Assembly (NCBI RefSeq): GCF_020906515.1
Contig: NC_085851.1
Span: forward strand, 3,472,001 to 3,536,000
Source of the DNA: Vanrija pseudolonga
Lineage: Eukaryota; Basidiomycota; Tremellomycetes; Trichosporonales; Trichosporonaceae
Length of the DNA stretch: 64,000 bases
Reading direction: 5' to 3'
The notes beneath the pieces were generated by a model that was given only the letters and a program-made list of their open reading frames with translations, did not search any database and was not told where the DNA came from. Position numbers and translations under genes: made by a program. Numbering within the stretch: position 1 is the stretch's first letter; the number at the start of each line of letters is the position of its first letter. Of the stretch, positions 32,768-45,034 are shown piece by piece.

Positions 32768-34102
32768 ATGTTTGGCCCGATGCAGCAAGGGTTTTTCGAC
32801 GCGTCTGTCGTAAGGCCGAAGCTAGCTGCTCAGGAGTCCCCGCAGTGACGTCGCTAGTGCAGTGTTCTGGAAAAGGCAGAGACGGGAGGCGAGTGAGGTG
32901 TGGGTGACTGACTGACTGACTGACAGTACACGGTGCGTGCTGCTGCACCGGTAGGAAGTGCATGGTATCCTTTTGCCGGTGCAGGCGCTCTCTGTTTGTG
33001 CTGCTGCGATGCTGTTGACTACTGCAGCCCGAGTGATGCAATGTATAAAGGAAGGCAGTTGACCAATTTCCCTGCAGCCACACACTGGACATGCCGCCGT
33101 GTGCAGCAGTCATGGTTGCTTTGATGTGTGTGTGTGTGTGTTTTTGTAATGTTGAATACAAACAGTGTTGGGCTTTCTAATGCAGTCGTTACCAGATTTG
33201 CCCCTTTCCCTGTCGTGCTTTTTACCTTTTCCGTGCCCACCCCTTAGAGCAGTCAACTCGCGTTTCCCCCGTCCACCAGGTGCCAAAATCCCTATGTGTT
33301 AATGGGCACGCCGCCTTCCCCCCCGTCCCCCCTCTCCCCAATTCCTTGCCTGCCTGCCCTCACTCGTCAGGCGTCCGCCCGCCCGCCCGCCTGCCGCCCC
33401 GCCCCGGCTGCCCGTCATTCCCTCTCGTCACTCACTCAGTTTGCTCACTGCACTGGCGCCGCCGCCGCTTGACCTGGCCTGGCTCCATCTACGCACACTG
33501 CACTGCACTGGCAGCGACAACCACCACCCAACCAACCCACACCCAACCCAACCCGCATCACACACTCTGGCCCACCACCAGGCAGACAGCACACCTCCTC
33601 CTCCTCCGTCCCCCCTCCCCTCCCATCGCATCACACCATCAACATCACACCCACTCAATCCCTCTACACGTCACTGCACGAGGCCTCATCGCCACCCCCG
33701 CCCACCACCGCCGACAGCCCCGCGCCGCGCCGCGTCGCCGTCGTAACCCGGCAACCGCCTCTCTCATCCCGCTTCCACGTTGATCTCCCGCCCGTCCGTC
33801 CCTCACGTTGATCACAGCATCCACATTCTGTACCATTCCCATCATCATCCTCAACCCGTAATCACCCTCTCAAGCATCGTCAAACGCCGCTACGACCCCC
33901 TTTTCAACCCACAGTCAGCGCCGCCATCAAACTCACCCCCTGACTACGACCGAGCCCTCGTCAAGTCGAATCGTGCCGACCGATCCGCTCCTCCATCTTA
34001 CTGTCCAACTCTCGTCGGCATATGGAGCGTGTCGGCCGCTCGGTCACCACGGCATATTCCCCCCTCCCTAATCACCTACAACACTCTGCCAGTAACGATT
34101 CA

Positions 34103-37100
34103 ATGGCGGCCACCAACGGCGTTCATACGCCGAGCTATGGCGGCGTCGTCAACACTGGCGTAGAATGGGAATGGGTCGTCCACGCAGATGGCACAAAAAG
34201 GTGTGTGTTGGTCTCTTGCTCTCCCTCGGCGACATGTCGCTCCAAGGCCTGTGCTGCACCGACAGCAGAGAGAGTCCAGATGCAACCAAGCTTGGACGGG
34301 GATCGCGCCCACCGCCCCGCCCCTTCTTGCGCTGCGCGACCTGCGCTGCGCTGCAGCTCGCTCACATTCTCTCTCCCCATCCCCCCATTCCCTTCCCTCC
34401 GATCCATCACGCGCGCGCGCGCTAACCCATTCTCTACTTATCCAGTCGAACCCCTTCCAGGTCACCGCATCGTGGACTCCCCGAACCGCACCGCTCAATG
34501 TCCAACCCTCTGGACGCGGCGACAACGACGGCTGCTGCCGGCGAGCTCGCGGCCCCTGTCGCACCCGCGTCCGCGTCTGCACATGCCTTTTCCGCTCATC
34601 CATCAGCGCATCCGCACGAGCCAACCATCTCGGAGGAGGCAAGTGCGTATGTGGGGCGCAGCGTAGCCCAGAGCCAGCCGTCGCCAGCTCTGCCCCCATC
34701 TCAGCCATCCCAACAGCGCGCAGCCCTCGCGGCTGCGGCTCAGGCCTCGCCGTCTCCCCGGCCACAGGGCTCGTCGGCTCGGGCATCATCTCAACCGGCG
34801 GCACTGGCCCCACCCAACGCCTCCGGCGGCGGCGGCAGTGGCGGCGGCGGGTCGACTCGTGATGCTGCTGCTTCTGGTGCTGCTCCCCCTAAACGTATGC
34901 GCCAGTATCGCCAGGCTGGCGACTGGATCCTGCAGAAGACACTAGGACAAGGCTCGATGGGCAAGGTCAAGCTCGGCGTCAATGTCAACACCCAGGAGAG
35001 AGTGAGTTTGACTCATCCAGGAGGTGCCCCCCTCTAACAGCCCCAGTGCGCCGTCAAGATTGTGCCCCGTCACCGCGACGATCCCAAGTCGTCGTCGCAC
35101 TCGAGCAAGAGCAAGGACGAGTCCAAGGAGATTCGAACAGTCCGAGAAGCCTCCATCTCGCTCCTCCTGCACCACCCCTACATCTGTGGCATGCGCGACT
35201 TCCTCGTCCACCACAACCACTACTACATGGTGTTCGAGTACATTGACGGTGGCCAGATGCTCGACTACATCATCGCCCACGGTCGTCTGCGCGAGCGCGC
35301 TGCCAGAAAGTTTGCCCGACAGATTGGCTCGGCTCTCGACTACTGCCACCACAACAACATTGTTCATCGCGACCTCAAGATTGAAAACATCCTCATCTCC
35401 AACAATGGCAACATTAAAATTATCGACTTTGGTCTCTCAAACCTCTACTCACCTCGCTCTCACCTCTCAACCTTCTGCGGCAGTCTCTACTTTGCCGCCC
35501 CCGAACTGCTCAATGCCAGACTCTACACTGGCCCCGAGGTCGACATTTGGTCTTTTGGTATCGTTCTCTACGTCCTCGTTTGCGGCAAGGTTCCCTTTGA
35601 CGACCAATCCATGCCTGCCCTTCACGCAAAGATCAAGCGTGGTTTGGCAGAGTACCCCGCCTGGCTAAGCAACGATTGCAAGGCCCTCCTCCAGCGCATG
35701 CTTAACACCAACCCTGCAGAGCGTGCCACCCTCGCAGAGGTCCTCAACCACCCCTGGATGACAAAAGGATACGACGGCCGGCCCGACTCACACCTTATCC
35801 AGCGTGAGCCTCTGCGCGCCGAGGATGTCGACCGTGACGTCGTCAAGCGCATGCAGGGCTTTACGTTTGGCACTCCCGACGAAATCTACGACAACCTCCA
35901 AAAGACTCTGCTCAGCGAGCCCTACCTTCGCTGTGTTTCTGCCTGGGAGGCGAGGCGCGAGACTCGTCGTGCGAATGCTACCCAGGGCGCCAACGGTTCG
36001 AGCCATTCGCCTTCGTCAGCTGCCGGTGCCTCAGGCCTTGACAGCGAGTCGCCAAAGAAGAAGCGCTTCAGCGGGTTTGACCTCAAGAAGAAGCTCTTCA
36101 AGGAGGAGAAGAAGCCAGAAGAGGTCGTTGTCCCTGCCAAGGAGCCCGTGGACCCCAGCAGCGGGTTCGACCCCCTCATTTCCATCTACTTCCTGGCACG
36201 CGAGAAGAAGGAGCGTGCCAAGGTCTATGGTGACACACACTTTGCCTCGTCTCGAGCCAGCCTGGATGAAGCCGCCCCCACCACGAGCAACTACAACATC
36301 AACCTCCCTAATCTTGCGGCTCCACCATCGGCTCATGGCTCTGGCTTCGAGCAGGGCGTCCCCGGCTCTCCTCGCGACAATGCCAACCTGCAACCGCATG
36401 GCAGGCTTCCCGGAGGGGAGCTCCCTCCTACTGCTCCTATGCAGCACCCCTCGGCAGATGGCGCCAGGTCCAACATCGCCGACGTGCCCGCGGCTGTCCA
36501 CCGCAGAGGACCTTCTCAGGCTGCGACGGCGGCCCTGTCTTCGACCTCTCAGCCCCCGATCACCACCGTCCAGCTCACGACTGACAATGTCGACAACAAG
36601 CGGCGGTCGTCGCAGGACAACAAGCACGAGCGCCGGACATCGATGGGCTCGCTTTCCAACACGATGGGCCGCACCTCGCTCTCACGGCATACAAGCCAGC
36701 GCACGAACACGCCTGCCCAGCCTGTCACCCCTCCCGACTGGTCGACCACGCTTGGTGTCATCCAGGACAAGAGTGGCGGTATCCGACCCGTGGGCTCGGC
36801 CGAGGTCGACGAGGTCGAGGCTGCCGAAGTGGCCATGATCGACGTCAAGAGCGTCTACCTCCGAGGATTGTTCTCGGTGTCGACCACGTCCACCAAGTCG
36901 GCCCGCACACTACTTCGCGACATTTCGGGTGTCTTGGAGCGGGTGGGCATCAAGTACAGGCCAATTCGGGGTGGCTTTGAGTGTATTCACGCCCCCTCGA
37001 TTGACCTGACTAGTGTCGTTCACGGCGACGAGGCACGCTCATCACTCCATGTGCCTCCTGGTGCCCAGTCTCTTGAGAGCTCGCCGTCCAAGAACAAGCT

Positions 37101-37476
37101 CGCGCTACGCAAGCCTGAGGCTGTAGCCTCGACAGTGACATCCCGTGGGGACAGCTCTTCGCCAGCCTTGCACGATCGCGGTGGATCGTCTGGCACTGTC
37201 GGAGTTGACAGCACTTCGCTGCCCAGGCGCGTCGACCTCGACGACGGCGACGCGTGGGGCGCGCAGTTTGGTGCCGGTAGCGCGCTCACTGTAAGGTTTG
37301 AAGTGTTTGTTGTCAAGGTACGTTTGAGGTGGTAGTGTTGGTATCGAGCTTGAGCGCTAACGATGATCTAGGTTCCATGGCTCCCTCTCCACGGGATCCA
37401 GTTCCGACGAGTTGGAGGCGATGGCTGGCAGTACCAGCAGTTGGCAAAGACGATCCTTCGCGAGATGCGATTGTGA
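34103..37476 (+). CDS. KIN1: KIN1/PAR-1 (MARK) family serine/threonine kinase
   Basis: Four exons: 34103-34200, 34446-35001, 35047-37317 and 37372-37476; 1009 residues. KIN1 kinases control polarity, septation and exocytosis at the cell cortex. The kinase domain covers about 195-455: LGQGSMGKVKLG (ATP loop), CAVKIVP (catalytic Lys), HRDLKIENILI, DFGLSNLY and the activation segment STFCGSLYFAAPELL. A long disordered middle follows, with the KKKRFSGFDLKKKLFKEEKK basic patch, then a C-terminal KA1 membrane-binding domain (RFEVFVVK, VPWLPLHGIQFRRVGG and QLAKTILREMRL), which confirms the family. Exon 1 joins in frame to an SRTPSRSPHR sequence. Two acceptor sites 15 bases apart (34445 and 34460) both keep the frame. 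ATGs at 34022 and 34498 are also in frame; 34103 is a middle choice and the exact start is uncertain. Confidence 0.93.
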
Positions 37477-40400
37477 GGAGCGGGCCGCGCCTAAGCGGGC
37501 CGAAGCTAGGCCGATCTAGGCCACGACGCTAGCACGAGCTACATGTTCGCGCCAAATCAAACCAGCATACGACAATGATTAGTGGATACGACGACGACGT
37601 GCCGGTCCCGTTGTTTGGGCATTATTCTCTCTCTCTCTCCCCCTCTCTCTCTTCCTTTTGTTACGGCAAGATGTCAGTTTCGCATGCATGCATCACGGAG
37701 CAAGGCTAGGTAGGGCTAGGTAGGGCTAGCACTGGCGCGCGGCGGGTTGAGATAGGGGGAGGAACGTGCAGTGCCTCAGTGTCACTGGTGGGGGTCCAGG
37801 GGGTTAATGAGTTAATGAGAGTTCATTTGGTGACGGCGACGTGGGGACCATTAGCAACATTCCTATGATTCCAAATGGATGGACGGGGTTAGGGCTGTAG
37901 GGGTTGCGGATGATGGTATGGCGGGGGTGTGGGATGGGATGGGTAGCGTGGACGAGTGTCCGGCGACGAGCGGGCGGGTGTCAGTCCCAGTCGGCGGATA
38001 TCGTGCAGCGCGAGCGCGCCAACACCAACGGCAGCGGCTCTTCGCTCGGCAATGTTTCCGAGCGGTGCACCAACGAGTGTGGGACGACCGTGGAGCCAAG
38101 TCGGCGCGGGAACGGGGTGGTGCGGTGTGGTGGTGTGGGTGGTGTAGTGGCGGCGTCATTCCGCCAGCGCGCGTGCAACCACCACGCCGTGCCGTCGTCG
38201 TGCCGATGCTACTACCACGGCTCCCGGAATGCGGCTTGTGCGCCGGAAACCCGACACTGCGCCGTGCATTCCTTCGCTCTGGTGCGCACTAGCCGCTACC
38301 AGTGTGCTGTTGTCGATCAGACACCCGGCCGGGAATGGGGTGGGCGCCGCCGTGGGATCGCGACGGCGCACGGCGGCGACCACGACGACGGCAACGACGG
38401 GCCGCCGAGGCGAGTCACCAAATTATTATTATTATTCGCGCATCTTGATATTCTCCGCGCATGCATGGCGGTGCACGCGGCGTGGCACCGGCATGACTCG
38501 TGCCCACCGCTTGTATTCTGGTCGCCGACGCGTCAGCACCGACACGCACACACACATGCCGGCGCGTATCGTAAAGTTCATGGGACGTCGATGAAGGCAC
38601 AGATTGGGTATGGGTGTGCGTGTTGCTGCGCTGCGCTGCGCTGCGCGCTGCGTCGACGCCGAGAGCAAGAGCAAGCAAAGCCAAGAAAAGTCGAGTTGGT
38701 GCGGTGCTGCTTGGTGCGGTATGCGGCACCGGGCCGCGGGAGCCGCCACTAGCGAGCGAACAAGCAAGCAAGGTTCGGCGTGGCGTGGCACACGCGCCGC
38801 ACCGGGCCGTACGTGACTCGCTGGCTACTGCTGGACGCCGCGCCGCCTCGCGCCTGCTTCGTCGACAGCGGCGCGGCGCTGACGCAAGTGCACGTCCACC
38901 GCCGTCGTCCTTGACGACTGTTCGGATCTGCGTCAGGGCGTAATTGCGTTGCGGGTGCGGTACGGTTGCGGGCCGGGTGGCGGCGGCGGCGGCGCGGCGC
39001 GGGGCGGGGGGCGGCGGCGGAGGCGGAGGCGGAGGCGGCGTGGCGCATACTCAGGCAGACAGGCAGACAGCTTCCTACAAGCTCACGCCTGCCCCGCCTG
39101 GTGACTGCCGCAGCTACTCCGGTTTCTCCGGAGATCCCTGGCTACCACCACTCGTCATGGTCAACTAACTTTAGGTACCCCGGCCAGGTGCAAGGAACTG
39201 ATTGCTCGGAGAGTGAGCATGCATGCGTTTATGTTGATGCTGGCTGTGCTGCTGGACGCGTGCTGCTGCTGCTGCGCGTTTTTTTTTGGCCGCTCACCGC
39301 CAAGTAAGCAAGCAGGCAAGCACCCCGCGCAACCTTGCTCGGTAGCGTGTTCGTTTCGTTCGATCAGTGTCACCGCTGGTAACAGTTACCACGAGCCCGC
39401 ACCGCCCGGTACCTTGCACACCACGAGCTGCAGATACATGTGCCAAGATCCCTGGCCCTGGTCCGTAGCGTACCGTACGTTTAGCGCCATCAAGCTTGCG
39501 TTTGCGTTTGCGTTGCCTGCTGTGTTGTGCGCTGGCTGCCTGCCTGCAGCCGGCTGAACCAAGTGGGCAGTGCGTGAGTGAGCAGTTGTTAGAGGAGAGC
39601 AAGAAGGCATCGCTGCGCTCGGGAGGGCTTTGTGAGTCAAGACTAACTGATGTGGGCGGTGGGCGGTGGGCGATGATGACGGCGCGACAGCAGTATGAAC
39701 GAACACACGCCTGTGGTGGAGTTTGTACGGCGGTTTTTTATCACCATCATCTTCATCTCTCCGCGTGCCGAAAGCCGCCGGAGGGCGAGAAGATGGGCAG
39801 ACGACAACCGCGTCGAAACAAGTTGACGGCGAACGGCGTACGGCGTGTCGGTGTGCTCGGTCGCTCGGTCGCTCGGGGTGAGTCGTCTGCCGCGGCAATG
39901 GCGTCGGTGGGGCCGTGGCTATGATTGACGTTTGTTTGCGATTACCGGCCATGATTCATTGCGCATCGATAGTCACCCTCGGTTCTAGTGCCGATGGATG
40001 CAGCACGTCTGGCTGTAACTTTTTTAAGTGCTCGCTACGCGTGGGGTTCCGGTTGGAGCGCTGGAGCGTGCGTTGGAGTGGAGTATGAGCATGTATCGTG
40101 GCTCTTGTGCCCTGCTGCCTCGCCTCGCCTCGCCTCGCCTCACTCACCCCAGGCCCGCCCTGCGCGACCCGTTTGTTCGGTATGGTGGGCAAGACGGGTT
40201 TCCCGCACTCTGGCCAAGTTTGGAATTGGAGGGCTTCTGGCGGGTGCAAACCCTATTTTGGACGCTGACAGTCGTGTTTCGGTCGTGTATACAAAGTAGT
40301 GGCAATAGTGACAGACTGTGGAGCAGAGCTGGGAGCCACCCTCAGCTCGCTCACTCGGGTTAGGTTGGACCTGTAACACCTTGCCCTTCTGCCAGGGTTC

Positions 40401-43380
40401 TGGGTCGTCCATTCCGGCACGCACCCACTTTGGCCACTTTGCTGCTAGGTGCTAGGATCCTCGGCACGCTGCGCTGCGGGTGCGTCGTCTCTGCCAAGCC
40501 GCCTCGCCTCAATCCAATCCTCGAGCCGCGGAGCGAGCGGCGCGTAGCACGCAAGAGCCGCGGGCGCCGACCCGACCAACCAACCAATCAACCATCCAAC
40601 CAACAAACGAACAAACGAAGACTCGGGCCAAATCAAGCAAACACCACCTGCTTGCATTGCGGCCTCATTGCGGGCCTGCGGCCATGGGGTGGGCCACGTA
40701 GCGTGGGGTCGTGAAACTCGAGGAGGGGACGACGACGACCACAACGACGACGACACGGGTGTATGTGTGTGTGTGTGTGTGTGTGTGTCTGTGGAATCCC
40801 CACTCGCTCACTCGGTCCTGCCGGCCTGCTGGCATGCTGGATGCTTGCCCACCCATGCCCACTCACGCGCTCACGCACTGGCACGGGGTTGGTTTCAGGG
40901 CCCGCGACAAAGTCTGGGGTTCCAGTTCGGGTGATCGTGAAATGACTCATGTAATGCCTCGTGCCCGTGCCCACACCCACCAGACAGACGACTCTCTAAT
41001 CACTTGGTTTGGCGGCTTTGACACGGCGACCGTCTGTTCCCATGGACGAGCGGCGAGCCATGCCATCGACGCCAGCGACGCGCTTGACGTGCGGCCCGCT
41101 GCTGCCACGCCGCCCCCGTTGTGGCTGCTGCTGCTACTACTGCTGCTGCTGCTGCTCCACGCGATAGCCCACCCAAGTTTACGATTGGCACAGATTTTGG
41201 CGCTTGGTACAACCGAGGCAGATCGTTATGCACTGTGGCTTGGGCGTCACTCCACCTACCTGGTTAGTAGGCAACCACGACGGTTAGCTAAACCATGAAT
41301 GTTCCGCGGCGCCTCGCTGCGAACCCAGCCGCCAGCTGGAGTCAGGGCTCGTCGTATTGTGGTGTGTCGCAGAAACGGGGCCTGGCCTGAACGTCGAAGG
41401 GGAGCGAACAGCGGTCGTGGGATGTCGGCACGCAGGTGCATTCTGGTTCCTGTCCTGGGCATGGACCTGAGAGTGGGTGAAAGAGACGTACGCCGCTCTC
41501 TGCTGGTGCTCGCTCCCTCCCTCGCTCGCTCGGGGAAATAATGCCAAATTTGGGCCCTTTCCAGCTCGTGGAGATTCAGTTTGGGCGACAAGCTTGGGCA
41601 CTGTGGTGGCATGGCAAAACACCACCGCCCATTACTGTAGGTTTGGAGCGACCCCATGGAACGGGAGCGCGAGCAGAGCCCTACACAACAACCCTGAGGT
41701 GCCGAGGGCTACCATGAGTAAGAGGCTGCAGGAGAACCTGGCACGAGCAGCGTCAGGTGGTGGTTGTCGGTGAGTTTTGCAGACCTTACTTCAGGATCAA
41801 GTGGAATATACAAAAAAAGTGCTCATAGCCCCGGGTGGCGGCTGTTGCCGGGCGGGCGGATTGGTGGCCGCTCATGGATGGCCGCAGCTCGTGTGGGTTA
41901 ACAACGCCCCTGGCCACCCCAGGCCGTCGATCTTGAGCTTGCCCCTATAGCCCTCGTGGGTCCCTTGCTGGGTACGTCAGCCAGGTCGAGTATTCAGGCA
42001 TGCGGCGCGGGGGAGCCAAACTGAGCGCCAGGTCCGGCCCGGTACCGATGTGCTGCCTATTAGTTGAACCGGTGCCGTACATCCTATCCACAGGTTGCCG
42101 TACCTGCCGTAGTCTACCTCTTTTCCGTACCGCCGTTGCAAACTAGATTGCGTAGTGGTCTACCCCTTGATCGTAGCGCCCACGATGCGCCGATGCCGTT
42201 GTCGAGTATTAGGCTCTTCTGCGGGCCGTTGATAGACCTCTCTCATGCCGATTGTGGTGAATCCCGGGACCAAGACCAGGGGGTAGATGAGCGGCGCGCG
42301 GCTGCCTACGGCCTACGGACGGCGCGACAAAAAAGTATTGATTGCCACGCGCGTGGAAGGACGGACATGCGTGCGTGTGTGTGTGTGCTGGCAGACTGGC
42401 GTGCGTATGTGCTCCTGCTACTCTTACTCACGCGGCCACCAAAACCAGTGGGCATCGCACCGCCGCACCACCACCAGATGATGCCAGATCTCGGGCGCGG
42501 GTCGAGCTCGGCAGACCAGCCAAGGAACCCCAAGTAGCCCACCACCGGCAGAAAAATCTCCTCCGGTGCATATGTTCAATGTCATCGAGACCAGTGAGCG
42601 ACCAGAGCGCTTGGCATGCACAAGCGCCGTGTGCGCACGCGCGCCGAACCTCCGCCGCCGAGCAACAGTAGCAGCTGCAGACGTCGTGCCGCGCGCCAAG
42701 ACTGACAGATCGGTCGCAATGGTCGCGGAGCAACCGGCCCGTTTGGAACGATTGAAAGTCTGTCGCGGCATCATGATTGATTGAGGGCGGCCGGGTGGTT
42801 TGGGCTAGTTTGTTGACAACGACGACGACGACGACGCGCGCGTGCAACCTACCTCTGCCCGCCGAGCCGACGGGGAAACGGGCTGACCTCTTGTGCATTC
42901 GGGCGTCGTGTCGACGACCGACGGGGTTGGGCGCGCACGCGAGGCGGAGGCGAGGCGGCGCGAGACGGCGCGGTGACTCGCTGTAGCCAAGAATGGCCGC
43001 TGGGCCAATCAATCCATGCACGCGCCACACGGCCACCCGGCCACAAGGCCACACACTATGCACACGTATTGCTGCAATGTACAGCTGTCGCCGCCGCCGC
43101 CGCCGCCTTGGTGGTGCAGCGACAGGGGCACGGCCGCAAGAAACGCAAACTGCAAGCCGCAATCGGTAAGCGGCAGCAGCCAGCGTTCCTGTCCTCCTTC
43201 CTCCCTCTGCTTCCTTCTGGCACGCCGGCAGGCAGGCAGACCGACAGAGTTCCACTCGCTCTTATGTCCTGCTGGCTGGAGCCATTTGCTGCTCCCTCAC
43301 TCTTTGTCGCGCGCGCGCACTGGTATATTCCTGTTCGTGCTCAAAGAAAAATAGATAAAAACCACCACGCTTTTTCCAGG
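37477..43380. other. About 5.9 kb without a recognised gene
   Basis: I found no exon set, domain or codon pattern like the neighbouring genes on either strand. It holds CT runs (about 37628-37655), a thrice-repeated GGTAGGGCTA-type motif (37705-37730), ATT triplets (38422-38436), GGCGGA triplets (39010-39040), CTCGC repeats (40122-40140), a GT run and CGA/ACG triplets. The part 41760-42300 is less repetitive and more mixed in composition than its surroundings but has no long frame. Possible contents are regulatory DNA or noncoding transcripts; neither can be shown here. Confidence 0.5.
40764..40788. repeat. (TG)n microsatellite
   Basis: Uninterrupted TG dinucleotide run of 25 bases. Confidence 0.95.
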
Positions 43381-45034
43381 TGTTGATCCCACATCCCCGC
43401 TCGCTACCCTCCTAACGGCGTCAGCGGCGTCGTCGGCACCACCACCATACAGTGTACCCCGCCAACCCTTCCAACAACCACCCCCTTACCTACCTCCGCC
43501 TCCCCCTTACACGACGACACATCCCACGACCCGACTTTTGCTCCTTTACTCCTTACGCCACTGCAAGCCAGACTCAAGCCCATCCCTATACGCAGCCACC
43601 ATCGACGGGCGTCACAGGCGGCGGCTGTCACCCCCTTGACTCACTACGCCACCACCACCGACGAGGTGGCGCAAAACCAAGGCCGCTTAGCCCATTGCAC
43701 TCGCCGCAATCCAACAGTCACTGGAACCAACCGACTTTGTCGCGGCTCAATCCTCGCCTCTCTCTTGGCCCTGTTGGGTTTGTTCCGGCGGTGCCTCTGA
43801 AGGTTATAGGCTTTCAATTCACGACACTGGCACCTGTGCTCGTGACGCACACTGTACTCGGGTCAACGACCAGCGTAGTGTAGCTCCCTCACCTTGGGAC
43901 CCGCTCCGACCCCGACTTGCCCCTCCTGCCTGCCGACCGACCGCACCGTCATCGGCTGCCCACATTCCCCCTGACGAGTTTGTCCAAGTTCCAGCGGAAA
44001 CACCACAAACAGGAAAGCACCCACCCAAAAGCGCGCCGCGCCGCCCTTCCTTACCCAAACAGAAAGTGTGTGACACCACACACCACACACTCTCCTGCAC
44101 CACCCTCCCCTCCTCCCCCCAAGCCGGCCCCCCCCCCTTCACCCCCCGTACACCACACCCCTTCGACCCTAGCTCTAGCATCATCTGCTACTGCAGCATA
44201 GCCCGTAGTAGGAGTCCTGGTGTGTCGCTCGACTTGGCAACAAGTCATTTAGTCATTTAGGTCTCGACTGATACGCATCGCATCGCGTCCAGTGAGCGGA
44301 CAAGCACCACTTGGTCCATACACTACCCACCCGGCGACTGCGGCCTCAACCGAGAGCCAGACGCAATCCACCCACCCACGCACCACCACCACCACCATCT
44401 CCCCCTGCCTTCATCAACTACACCCCCCCCCCCCCCCCCATATCTCACCCCTAATAAAATCACCAGCGCCTCTGCACACACCCATCTGCACACGCACGAC
44501 ACGCGCATCGCACGCCACGCCCACCTGCTCAGACGACTGCACCACTGTCAACAAGCTTTTTCACGAGGTACGACTCCCACTGCAGCCCACCCGACGACCG
44601 CTCTCCTCAGCACACCTTCCCTCCCCCTGTGACGTCTGAGACTGGCCTGGCGAGAGCCCACACACCCCCTCCCCTGCCCCTCCACCCTCCGCACGGCGCC
44701 CAACCCCGTTCCTCTCTGTCCGGCGTGCCCAACAACTCTGTCGCTGTGCTCTCTGGTTCTCATCAGCAGACAGACTCCGCGCACACAGACACATACCCCC
44801 ACACGCCCAGACAGATCACCCTGTCTACACCCGCCTTTGCACCACCACCACAACAACCACCATTCTCGACACAAGGCAAACCCATCACCATTTCTGTCAA
44901 CGCCGCCGACAAGCATTCCCCACTGCCCATTGATCCGACGACCAGCTACAGTCTCCCCTTGGCCCCCCCTTTCCTTGTCACCCTCGGCACCTCGGCCCCT
45001 CCTCCGCTTTCACCTACCCCTCTAACCCGCACGC
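43381..45034 (+). promoter_or_regulatory. Probable long 5' leader of the velvet gene
   Basis: An AT-rich TATA-like stretch (AAATAGATAAAAACC, about 43348-43362) is followed by 1.65 kb in which the plus strand is strongly C, A and T rich, like the shorter leaders of other genes here. The change in composition continues to the ATG at 45035. It contains several short upstream ATG frames, and introns in it cannot be excluded. Extent and transcription are inference. Confidence 0.4.
44423..44439. repeat. Poly-C run
   Basis: Seventeen consecutive C on the plus strand, inside the putative velvet leader. Confidence 0.95.

Larger units (their letters stand above)
30933..34102. other. 3.2-kb region without a recognised gene; leader of KIN1 at its end
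   Basis: Open frames on both strands are low-complexity products of GC bias and simple repeats. It contains short GCTT repeats (31798-31822), a 70-base TGCG repeat, a TGAC run (32905-32924), a perfect 9-bp hairpin, a TG run (33125-33140) and TATAAAGG motifs near 31571 and 33045. From about 33300 the plus strand becomes CA/CT-rich, as leaders do in this window. An in-frame ATG at 34022 could extend KIN1. No tRNA or snRNA seen. Confidence 0.5.

Noticed and set aside
42428-43255. 275-codon minus-strand frame
   Set aside because: Arg/Cys/Ala-rich, with no splice-linked partner and no motif; explained by base composition and triplet repeats.
37477-43380. Transposon or LTR element in the gene desert
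   Set aside because: No terminal repeats, target-site duplication, or transposase, integrase or polymerase motif was found by eye.
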